Shown in pieces: positions 38,081 to 47,742 of a stretch of 64,000 nt of DNA (position 1 is its first letter; each line of letters starts with the position of its first letter). Location: the NCBI GenBank assembly GCA_008477525.1, contig SPDT01000007.1, forward strand, positions 2,604,001 to 2,668,000. Reading direction: 5' to 3'. This DNA comes from Hypomyces perniciosus (Eukaryota > Ascomycota > Sordariomycetes > Hypocreales > Hypocreaceae). The notes under the pieces are model-generated. The model did no database searches. It had not been told where the DNA came from and saw only the letters and a list, made by a program, of their open reading frames with translations. A program made the position numbers and the translations under genes.

Positions 38081-38376
38081 AGAAGAGCGAGGAATAGGGC
38101 CGGGGGGGCAGCTAATATACCCATTCTAGCTGTTCAGGACCGATTCACCTGCTTGGGAGCTTTATTATTCAACTTCCTATTATTACAGAACAATAATAGC
38201 TACAGCGCTCACATTCCTTTCACCTTTACAACAGAATATCGATGCGTGTTCATAATAAGGAGCTTCTAACTAAGCAAAAGAGGCTCTAAGAGCGCGGCCA
38301 GACAGTCACAACACTATAAATAGACTAGGATAGCAGTCAATAAGGCACTAGGAATAGCCTCATTAACTGGGGGGTG

Positions 38377-38640
38377 TATTAGGTTAAGTAGGCCGGGGCC
38401 CTACCGCTTGCTGGCGCTAGGGAGCTCTTATCTGCTATATAAGCAGATACAAGCTGACACACACACCGCGTAAGCGATATGTCAGACTATGCAGGCGCTT
38501 ATGAAGCACCTGCATACAGCTTCTTCTTTGTGTTAGCTATGTGTATATATAGCGAGGCCACTACGGCATATTCTCTTTCATAGAATCAAGCTTCGTTTCC
38601 CATCTCTCTATGCTCCACATAGCTATGCCGCTCCGCCACA
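38377..38640 (+). repeat. 3' LTR of A-inner
   Basis: 264 bp, the least mutated of the four family-A LTRs. Ends CCGCCACA. Preceded by a GGGGGG polypurine tract. Confidence 0.9.
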
Positions 38641-41505
38641 AGATATTATATTGTATTTTAACTATATTTATAAAGTTAAAAAAAGCATTAAAGATAGTTT
38701 TGTATTTTTTATTTAATAAAAAGTATATATATAACTATATAGTGTATTTATCTTTAAGTATTAAAAGCTAGTTATTTTTATTATATCCTTATAGATAGTT
38801 TTAAAGATTTTAGTAAACTTTAAAGAAAAGTCAGTATTTATTTATTAAATAGTTTATATAAAATAACCTATAATATATATATTAAAGTGTAAGACTTATA
38901 GTTTATATATTTAATTCCCTTTATTTTTATATTTTTAGCGTTTTTAATTAATGCCTTTAGCGCTTTAAAGCTAAAATGCCTAGATTATAAATACTAAAGG
39001 TATTTAAAGTTAAAGTATAGTAGTAAAGGGTTATATATTAGTTTTCTTTTCTTTATTATAGTATATATTTTATTATATATATCCAGGAATAAAAAAAAAG
39101 TTATTAAGCTGCATAAAATATAGTATTTAGGTATAAAAGTAGTATAAAGAGATAAAGGTTTATATTAAAAAAATAAAAGGTTATACTTATACTTTACTTT
39201 AGCTATTATAGTATTTAAGTTAACTATATTAATATAAAGTATATTATTATATCCTATTAGCTAAACTTTAGCTTTATAAAGCTTTAAAGCTAATATAATC
39301 TTAATATAAAATCCTTTTATAATAGTAATATTAATAAACTTAATAGAGTATATAATTCTTTTAAATAGGTTATAGAAAGTGTTTTTTATTAAGTAATATC
39401 TTTTTTTTAAAATTCAATACCTAGTTACGCCTACTTTAATATAGTTATCTTTTATATTTAAAATATAGGAGCTAGGGATAAAGTAATTTCTGCTATTTAT
39501 AAAGTAAATAATATTGCAGGTATTAAAAAGAGTACTTTAAAAGAGTTTATAAAGTATATCCCTTATATTTATATATATTAATATATTTATTAAATATATA
39601 GCGGGTTTTTTTTCTTTTTATTAAATAGGTTTTAAGGAAATTAAGGCTACTTAAAGGTATAGGCTAATGCCTTTTTTTTAAAGTAGATAAATCTGCGCCT
39701 TTCTATATAAGCTTTTCGCATAAAGTAGTTTATTTATCTTTTTAAAGGCGTATATAAATTTTATTAATTTATTTAAGAGAAAGCTTATACTTTCCTTTTT
39801 TATTAAACTTTCCAGCAAGTATAGCTTATACTTTACTGCATTTTATTAATATTTAAGTATACTTCTCTAAGCTATATAAATAGTCTTTACTAGCTAATAG
39901 CTTAAAGCCTATATTATTATTTAGTGTTATATTATTAAAGCAGTTTTTAAGTATTGTATATAAACTTTAAGCATTATTTATTATATTTTTTATACTATTT
40001 AAAAAATATTAATTAAATTTGTTGAAATAACAAGGTTATACTAAACCTCATTTAAGTGCAGCTTTTAGGAAGGTGCACCCAACGCAGCAATGAGGAAACG
40101 ACTGAGAGTCTAGTTAGGTTAACAATAGATTAACAATTGAATTGTAACTAAACTAATAGCTAGAAAGCTATAGAATATCTAGTGATGTGCGGCTGGTGTA
40201 GAAGTGATTGTATAAACAATAGCTTTGTCTTCTACAATAGTCCTCTGACCTAACAATAGGTGTGCGGTGGCAGAATTGGGTTCATGGCCGCATTCCTATT
40301 TTCCGCAAAATTCATTTGTATGTAAAATCGGTCAAATCGACTCACGGCCATACAAACAGGAAACCATTTTGGTCAGATTTTTCACAATAGCCATTATGGC
40401 CATTGTATTGAGTCTAGGGTAGGCGGGGTAGCTGGTCCTAGCTCAATTGTTATCGTTGAAGATAACAGAAATTTCCTGACTTACACCGAAGTTCCTCCGG
40501 AACTCGGTCTTAGCGTCGGGCCTAATTCCGGGTCTAGCCAGAATAGGAAGGTTACCCAATTACACAGAAATCCTTGCTTTTTAGCCCTCCTTTTTAACAA
40601 AATTAGTTAAAAGTAAAGATTTTTTTCTAATTTACTGCTTTTTATTAATATATTTATATAGTGTAAGTAATATAAAGTAAAGCTTAAAATATCGTAAGCT
40701 TTAATAGCTTTTAAAAACGCTATTTAGGAAGATATTTTTATAGTTTCAGGAAGTTTATATTAAATAGTATATATATAGGCGCGCGATTAATTTATATACT
40801 ATACTTCCAGCTTTATACTCCTATATATAGTATTGCGTAGGATTTATTAGTAAAAGATATATACTTTTTCTTTAATTGTTTCTTTGCGAAGAGAAAGGCA
40901 GTTTTTAAGCTTTTTAATAATTTAGCGAATAGAGAATTATATTTATATGTTATCTTTATTATTATTATCTTTATTAATTTTAGTAGCAGTAGACTATAGA
41001 TTTTCAGCTTTAAGGTCAGTTAAGGTTAAGTTATAAAGGTTAAAGTTAATAGTTTTTTAAATCTACCTTTAAATTATAGTTTTAACCTTCCTTTTTTCTA
41101 TATTTATATTAATAGTATTTTAATGCTTTTATAGTAAACTGTTATAGTAGGCAGTAATTTTATTAACTTTAACTCTTTCTTTAAATTCCTTAACTGCTTT
41201 CCTTTTTACTTAAATAAAGGTAAGCGGTAAAGGAGTAAGGAAATAGTTATTAGGCTTTTTAAGGAGATTAAGATTAATCCTCTTTTATACTTTAATAGTA
41301 GTTATATAGTTTATACGAATAATTATTTATTTAATCTACTACTCTAGTAATTCTAGCTTTATAAGAAGTAAATCTCCTATATTATTTATTATAAAAAATA
41401 GATTTTATAGTGTAAAAGGCAATAATAAAAAAGGTATAAAGGAAAAGATAATATTAAGTGGAAGTTTTTAATAATTTAATTAAAGTTATTATTTAGGCTT
41501 ATAAC
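38641..41505 (-). pseudogene. A-outer gag/integrase-side remnant
   Basis: After removing the solo LTR and one TSD copy, about 2280 bp remain. Their length and sequence match A-inner from its primer-binding site to about 34215. The DNA is close to pure A/T with TTTATA-type words. No reading frame survives. Confidence 0.65.
40020..40599 (-). repeat. Solo LTR of the copia B family
   Basis: 580 bp, same length and ends (TGTTGAAA, TTTTTAACA on plus) as the copia B LTRs, with a perfect TSD AAATT (40015-40019, 40600-40604). It is alone, so the internal part was lost by LTR-LTR recombination. It is inserted in the A-outer remnant. Confidence 0.92.
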
Positions 41506-41769
41506 TGTAATAGAGTATAGTACAGCTATATAGAGTATAGAGAGATAGGAAATAAAGCTTGATTCTATAAAAGAAAATATACTGTAGTGGCCTTGCTATA
41601 TATATATATAGCTAATATAAAGAAGAAGCTGTATGCAGGCGCTGTAAACGTCTGTATAGTCTAATATATTGCTTACGCGATGTGTATATCAGCTTGTATC
41701 TGCTTTGTAAGCAGATAAGAGCTCCCTAGCGCTGATAAGCGGTAGGGCCCTGGCCTACTCAACCCAACA
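41506..41769 (-). repeat. 5' LTR of A-outer
   Basis: 264 bp with intact TGTTGGG..TTACA ends on the minus strand. The adjacent internal sequence reads GTTATAAGCC, the expected primer-binding site. Confidence 0.9.
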
Positions 41770-41772
41770 AAA

Positions 41773-41869
41773 TTGTTTTTCTAAATCAATGGTCCTTTTC
41801 TAACTTAGCGTAGCCCCCCTGTGCTTACGGAGGAGGCACGGGGAATGGCCAATTTTGCGGCCCCCCAAG
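41773..41869 (-). repeat. Right terminal inverted repeat of the outermost element
   Basis: 97 bp, inverted match to 9374-9469. The LTR element A-outer was inserted almost exactly at its inner edge: its right TSD AAATT is 41770-41774. Confidence 0.9.
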
Positions 41870-41871
41870 TA

Positions 41872-42569
41872 CTAATTATACAAAGTGCGGACTACTCCAT
41901 ATTACCTGGCGGTCGATACCTAGTAGTCTATCGTCTAAATGTCAGATTTATGCAATACTATTACGCTTCGAACAAAATTGAAGAAAATGCTATGCTTGTT
42001 TAAGCACGTAGATACATATTAGTACAGAGTGCTTGGCGTAGCATCAGGAGCACAGGTACTCCGCCGTCCGCATACTAGTAGTACTAATGTCGTACTACAC
42101 CATCTACAGACTACCTTATAATAATCTCATTTTTAAAAAAACCATTGGTGGATTGGTAGCACTCCTAGCATCCTACCTAGTTGTTGCTACTCGTAAAGTT
42201 GAGTTGATATTGCCCTTTGTCGTCCTATGCCTGTCGGGGTGTGTATGATTCCCTGTCGGCCTGGATGTTGTCATCACACCCTCTTGCTTCCTTCTGCTAA
42301 CATACCTGAGTATGTGGCGCGATGGATGGTGGCTGAACGGTTTCTTCAACATTCTTGAAGCGCATGCGTTCTAGCCACAAAGAATGCGTCGCTCCTCCTG
42401 TGTGCTTTGTTGATTCATGTTCTCTCTGCTCAATTGCTGTTTCTCTGGTTGATTCGATCGAGTATTACTGGTCGGGCTGATCTCGGCATCCCGGCTAACA
42501 GGAAGCAGCCGCTTCTTTGCTTCATCTCCAACAAGCGTCTCAGCAGCGGCTCGCTCGCTCACCGTCACG
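41872..42569. other. Intergenic region, promoter of the GH47 gene
   Basis: Normal base composition resumes at once outside the TIR. Contains CTAGTAGTAC-type repeats near 42070 and the GH47 leader. A 60-codon frame at 41821-42003 overlaps the TIR and is not a credible gene. Confidence 0.5.
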
Positions 42570-45500
42570 ATGCTGAGACGCAGGTACAGGCTGTTCACGA
42601 TCTGCGCCGTAGTTATTATCTTTATGCTCTACCGCGTTTTGCAGAACTCGTGGGACGATCCGTCGCATTACACTCCTAAATCGGTCACATCTCTCAACCA
42701 CGATGACAACAGTCGGACAGCCAATGGTCCACCACGAAAGGAGGAGCCTCCTCGGGTGCCTCCTGGGGAGCATCATAAAGAGTCCGAGCCCGAGCCCAAG
42801 CCCGAGCTCAAGCCAGATCGCATCGCCGGCCAAGAGAAGGCGAGCGAAAACGACCAAGTTGGCGTCAAGATTCCTACGTTGAAAGATCCTAATGGCAAGG
42901 ATGAATCGAAGCCGCCCACCAAGACCATCGCCGCCCCGAAGGATGGAAAGAATACACAGCTTACTACGACCATGCCCACTACAGGAAACAAGGGGCCTAC
43001 CGAAGACTACGAGTCAGGGAACGAACATCAAGATAAGGACAAGGGCGAATACGTGGAGGTACACTGGAAACACCCGCCCAAGGGCAGTCCTAGCAAGCAG
43101 ACAGCTACGGCCACTCAGATTCACTGGGCGCCGGTTCAAGAACATTTCCCTGTTCCCACCGAGTCTCTCATCACGCTCCCCACAGGCAAGCCACAACAGA
43201 TCCCGAAGATTCAACACGAGTTTGGCGTCGAGTCTCCGGAGGCCAAGACCAAGCGCATCCAGAGGCAAGAGCGCGTCAAGAAGGAAATTGGGAGGGCATG
43301 GTCAGCTTACAGAAAGTTTGGCTGGATGCACGATGAGCTTTCTCCCGTCTCCAGCAAATATCGGGACCCGTTTTGTGGTTGGGCCGCCACCTTGGTCGAC
43401 TCGTTGGACACACTCTGGATTGCGGGTTTGAAGGAAGAGTTTGACGAGGCCGCCAAAGCTGTCAAGGATATCGACTTCACGTTCACCCCCCGCAGCAGCA
43501 TCCCGGTTTTTGAGACTACCATCCGCTATCTGGGGGGCCTCCTTGGCGCTTTCGATGTCAGCGGTGGTCATGACGGAGGTTACACAATGCTTCTCACGAA
43601 GGCAGTCGAGCTTGCCGACATCCTGATGGGCATATTCGACACTCCGAATAGGATGCCCATTCTGTACTACCAATGGAAGCCTGAATATGCCTCTCAGCCC
43701 CATCGTGCGAGCGTTGTCGGCATCGCTGAACTGGCCACTCTCTCCCTGGAGTTTACACGCCTGGCCCAACTCACCAATAAGAACAAGTACTATGACGCCG
43801 TAGCTCGCATTACCGACGCCTTGGTTCAGATGCAGAAGGACGGTACCGCTATTCCAGGGCTTTTCCCGGAGTCTCTGGATGCCTCAGGATGCAACCAAAC
43901 TGCTACCTCACTTCGAGACTCAATCAGCAAAGAGGCACAGGAGCAACTAGACTCGAAGGAGCTTTCTGATGAGCCAAAAGGATATGTTGCCACTCGTAAT
44001 CCCAAGAATGGCTCAGACAGCAGCAAGGAGGCGCGTCGATCTCAATCAGATTTCGCTGCCCGTCGTCGGGATACAACACCATCGAAGGGTGAGGACACAG
44101 GAGGCGTTAACAACATACCAGGCCAGGGCACGCCGAAACGTGGGCCCCCATTCGCGGCAGATGGAAGCACCTCTAATTGGGACTGCGTTCCTCAGGGGCT
44201 AGTAGCCAACGGGTTTGGATATCAGACTTTCCACATGGGAGGCGCTCAAGATTCAGCATACGAATACTTCCCCAAGGTATGTTTTCAGAACCGATCAACC
44301 ATAGCATTTGATATGCCAGGTGCTAATATCACGAAGGAATATCTTCTGCTTGGTGGCCTAGAATCCAAGTACAAGAAGCTTCACGTAGACACCATTGAAG
44401 CCATGAATGAGTGGCTCTTGTACCGACCCATGACTAAAGGTGATTGGGACATCCTATTTTCTGCCAAGGTCAGCACTCGTGGAGATCCTCACAAAGATCT
44501 CGATGCCACATTTGAAGTCACTCACTTGACGTGCTTTATCGGTGGGATGTACGGCTTGGGTGGCAAGATCTTCGGGAGGGAAAAAGACGTTGAGACTGCC
44601 AAGAAACTGACTGATGGCTGCGTATGGGCATATCAAGCAACTTCATCTGGCGTCATGCCCGAGGGTGCTGAAGTGCTCCCGTGTCCGACGCTGGAGAAGT
44701 GCGCGTTCAACGAAACTCTGTGGTGGGAGACGCTTGATCCTGCTAAAGAGTGGCGGGTGAAGGAGACCAAGGAGTGGGAAGAGACGAAGAGAAAACTAGA
44801 GAAAACCCAGGTAAAGGCCCAGCAGGTGGACGGTTCAAGAACAGCAGAAGCCAATGGGGATAATGCTACACATGGGGCCGCCGAGACACTGAAGCAGACT
44901 GCCCGGGAATATTCTGGCAGTGAATCAGAGAAGGACTCGAGTTCGTCGCTTCTTGCCGCCAATGCAACGTCCGAGAGTTCCAAGTCGGTTCACAAACGGG
45001 CGGTCATTCCAGAAGGCCAGAAGAAGGACTCAGCATCTGAGGGTGCAGACAACGGCTCAGGACTTCCACAGTCACTCAAGGATAAAATAGGCTTGAAAAA
45101 TGATGACCAGGGGTCGAAAAAAAAAGGAGAACCCACAGATTCGAAGAACTCCGAAGAGTCGAAAGAGATCAACAACGGAGACAAGGATGTTGAGGTAACA
45201 AAGGAATCCACAGACAAGAAAGAATCCAAGGGTGCCTCTGGAGGCTCGTCAAGTGATGCAAGCAGTCTTCGAGGACCCGATTCCGTGGACTCCGTACTGG
45301 AAGCCAACCGCCTCCCGCTGACCCAAGTCACCTTGCCCCCAAAGCCCATTTCTCATGAGGAGTTCGTGAAGTCCAAGATTGAGACATCCGGACTACCCCC
45401 TGGCTTTGTGGCTATCCCTTCCAAGCAGTATATCCTTCGGTAAGTCGTCTTCTTACTCCATCAACATGATTATTGCTGACTGTTCCTTTCAGACCTGAAG

Positions 45501-45793
45501 CTATCGAGTCGGTGTGGTACATGTACCGCATCACCGGTGACCCGAGCTGGATGGAGAAAGGCTGGACCATGTTTGAAGCTACCATCCGAGCCACCCGGAC
45601 CGAAATCGCCCACAGTGCTTTTGACGACGTCACCAAGAGCCAACCTGGGCACAAGGACGAGATGGAGAGCTTCTGGCTGGCGGAGACGCTCAAGTATTAT
45701 TACTTGCTCTTCTCAGAGCCGAGTGTCATCAGTTTAGATGAGTGGGTGCTCAACACAGAGGCGCATCCATTCAGGCGGCCGGGATCACGATAA
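42570..45793 (+). CDS. GH47 alpha-1,2-mannosidase, type II membrane protein
   Basis: Class I mannosidase predicted to trim alpha-1,2-linked mannose from N-glycans in the ER/Golgi lumen. Gene model join(42570..45439,45493..45793), 1056 residues, with one 53-bp intron. A short cytosolic basic N-terminus (MLRRRYR) precedes a single membrane anchor at about 9-23, then an acidic/Pro-rich stem. Catalytic-domain blocks: [83 protein letters not shown] and the family ending NTEAHPF. The protein is about twice the usual GH47 length. Two hydrophilic, low-complexity insertions (about residues 460-530 and 730-925, rich in Lys/Ser/Glu) interrupt the barrel. ER-type versus Golgi-type cannot be settled by eye. 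Confidence 0.9.
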
Positions 45794-46686
45794 CCGTTTG
45801 GTTTATAGACAGTGTTATGAGGTACGAGCGAGATGTTGGATCAAGTGAGGTATGGCGAACATTGCATCTGGGACAAGTCGCAACGGCGTTCACGGCGCGG
45901 TCTTCATTCAGAGGAGAGAGGGTCAAAAAGTGTTATTCGTTGTGTATCCTACCTAATACTACTAGCATCCATGCATCGACATTGGGCAAAAAGCGTTGTC
46001 CAAAATTACATGTAGTTTTTACAGTTCAGCAAGCACAGAATAATTCGACTCAACTACGATCAGAGTGAAATGAAAGCAAAGAGAAGAAGAACGCAAGATA
46101 GTTCCCATAAACACATTTCCATTCCCTTAATACTCGTTGTCGTCGTTTGAGCAAGAGTTTCGGTTCCCGCCCGCCGCGTATTATATAGTACATGATTTTC
46201 GTTTGTCGCAACACATGATTGATAAGAGTATATCCACAGTCTTTCTTCGTTGAATCCAAGTAAAAAAAAGCATATCCTTCCCAACATCCGTTTGCCGTTG
46301 TCTATAGGTTTCACTCCAGGCATCGCAGCACCATTTCTCGTTTTTTCATCGAGACGTGGGTATCCATCCTCCGTGTGGCGGTGATCTGGCGAGAAGATGG
46401 AGTTCGTCTCTTGCTGGTGTTGCCTCGGCCTCTTGTTTGAGTGTATATGTTTTTTTTTTCGTATGTGTGTAAGTGAAAAAAAAATGCATTAAAAAAGCTT
46501 CTTTGCTGCGAGAACGCCATAGTAACTCCGATGCTGATGCGTGTTGATCCTCTTTAAATCAAAACCGCCCGATTCATGCCCTTGTCGCCTGTCACATATA
46601 CACATAGCCACTCGTCTCTAATATCATGACAACCCCACGACAGTAGTAGCCGTTTATAATTTTTATGTGTTTTTTCGAATGTCTCA
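45794..46686. other. Intergenic region between convergent GH47 and Fig1-like genes
   Basis: 3' ends of both genes, with T/A-rich tracts (46261-46268, 46450-46495). Only short unrecognised frames, no gene supported. Confidence 0.5.
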
Positions 46687-47742
46687 TCACACCATCTGGC
46701 TCAAGACACGTATGCTCAATATCATGACGAGCAGACCAATGGTTACGATGATGAGTAGCGTGAAGGAGAACCAGCCCAAGACCATGGCACTGGTTCCAAC
46801 ACCACTCTTGACGACACCATTGGCAAAGTCTTGCGCTATTACAGATGCTGCGACGGACGCGGTGTGTTGCCAGAGGACCGAGACAAGGACGAAGATGGAG
46901 GCGATGAAGATGATGGCGAGGGCAACTTGCGAGACGGGACGAGAGGGGAAGGGCTTGACTTCGCGGTCAGATCCTTCGGAGTCTTCCTCCTCGTGCCAGC
47001 CGGGGAAGGTAGCTAAGAGCAGCAGGCAGATGAAGGCAAAGATAATGGCGATGATGCTAGACAAAGACCGGTCAGTCATGGACTCATGGATTTTATGGAG
47101 CTTACTAGAGATTAATTATCACTTACATCAAGTAAGGGAACACAACCATGTCTTTGAACTGCGCCGCCAACCAGATGAGATTGAGGGGATCTTGGTCAAC
47201 AGACACCTCTTTGGCCAGGGCTGTGGCGTTGTTACTGCACAGCCATGAACCACCATCAGGGTTAATGCAAATGCCAAAGTAGCCGACACGGGCTTGGAGT
47301 GAAGCGGAGCCTGCAATGTTCTGAAGGGCCGTACGAAGATTGTAGTCGACTTGCGCCGTGTCAGGCACAGCCTCGTAATTTTCATAATAGAGCGAGATAA
47401 GAAAAATGCCGGGTATCAGAGGTGATGATGATGAGCAGCCAGCAAGCAGGAGTGCTAGAGAACGGAAGAATCAGCAAAGAGAATGTTCACGGAGAAGCCA
47501 ATGGCATTGTTAGCACCTACATAACAAGATAATAGCGATAGCGATCAGAATCATCAACACATGATGATAGCCAAGGAATGGCACGAAGCCTGGATGGCGA
47601 GACATGTTAGCGATGCCACATTCCAAGCTAAGCCAAACGGCCAGACTTGGGACTTTTTAAGGGGCTACTCACGATACCATCCGACTTGAAGCTTACGTCC
47701 TTGCCGGCGTGAGCTCGAGCTGCTGCTGGTGCCGCTGGCCAT
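46687..47742 (-). CDS. Fig1-like multispan membrane protein (Ca2+ regulator/membrane fusion family)
   Basis: Fig1 proteins act at the plasma membrane in low-affinity calcium entry and mating or cell fusion. Model complement(join(46687..47056,47127..47454,47521..47589,47673..47742)), 278 residues. Three introns of 70, 66 and 83 bp all have GT-AG ends and consistent phases. Visible parts: a short Ser-rich N-terminus; TM1 (VLMILIAIAIILL); a loop with the Fig1 signature YFGICINPDGGSWLCSNNATALA; TM2 (IIIAIIFAFICLLLLATF); TM3 (VALAIIFIASIFVLVSVLW); and TM4 near the C-terminus (GWFSFTLLIIVTIGLLVMIL). Four spans and one large loop with two Cys give a claudin-like layout. It is convergent with the mannosidase gene. 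Confidence 0.85.

Larger units (their letters stand above)
12582..38640 (+). mobile_element. Ty1/copia element A-inner (plus), interrupted by elements B, C and D
   Basis: Same family as A-outer, in opposite orientation and inside it. The 5' LTR 12582-12847 is followed by GTTATAAGCCCGGG. The 3' LTR 38377-38640 is preceded by AACTGGGGGGTG, a polypurine tract. Internal DNA lies at 12848-13846, 20376-20870 and 33434-38376. Broken frames show gag in the first two parts. They show integrase C-terminus near 34.6-34.9 kb, reverse transcriptase near 35.8-36.5 kb (NAFFNALRD, FYIDNILIVY) and RNase H to about 37.1 kb. The flanks AAAGG (12577-12581) and AGATA (38641-38645) are not a TSD; see the deletion finding. 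The right end, from about 37.2 kb, is strikingly GC-rich and unmutated. Confidence 0.85.
9822..41769 (-). mobile_element. Ty1/copia element A-outer (minus), interrupted
   Basis: Bounded by 264-bp LTRs at 9822-10085 (3' LTR) and 41506-41769 (5' LTR), both reading on the minus strand. Flanked by identical 5-bp TSDs AAATT at 9817-9821 and 41770-41774. The 5' LTR is followed by a primer-binding site GTTATAAGCC, and a GGGGGG polypurine tract precedes the 3' LTR. Its own internal DNA is 38641-41505 (gag side, minus a solo LTR) and 10086-12581 (RT/RNase H side), which I could align to A-inner. About 2.05 kb between these pieces is missing. It is extremely AT-rich, with no open frame left. Confidence 0.88.
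9374..41869. mobile_element. TIR DNA element (TA target) interrupted by nested retrotransposons
   Basis: The left end (9374-9469) and right end (41773-41869) are inverted copies of a sequence beginning CTTGGGGGGCCGC. They are about 95% identical over 96/97 bp. A TA dinucleotide flanks each end (9372-9373, 41870-41871), the target duplication expected of Tc1/mariner/pogo-type elements. Removing the LTR element inserted at 9822-41769 leaves only about 0.54 kb, with no transposase frame, so this looks like a MITE or other non-autonomous element. The left arm interior (9470-9816) is very AT-rich, consistent with RIP. The family name is unknown to me. Confidence 0.85.

Noticed and set aside
37580..38129. 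Plus-strand frames across the GC-rich segment (Gln/Glu-rich and Ala/Gly-rich)
   Set aside because: They overlap the antisense gene and are repeat-driven. Only the minus-strand frame has an AT-hook, a Cys module and plausible splice signals.
9500..41500. Regional centromere or isochore core
   Set aside because: The AT-rich length is suggestive, but the whole interval is accounted for by LTR elements, mostly with TSDs. RIP explains the composition.
9374..41869. Starship-type giant element
   Set aside because: The large TIR-bounded insert suggested it, but I saw no tyrosine-recombinase captain gene and no coherent cargo set. The size is explained by nested LTR elements, and the TIR/TA signature fits a small DNA transposon.
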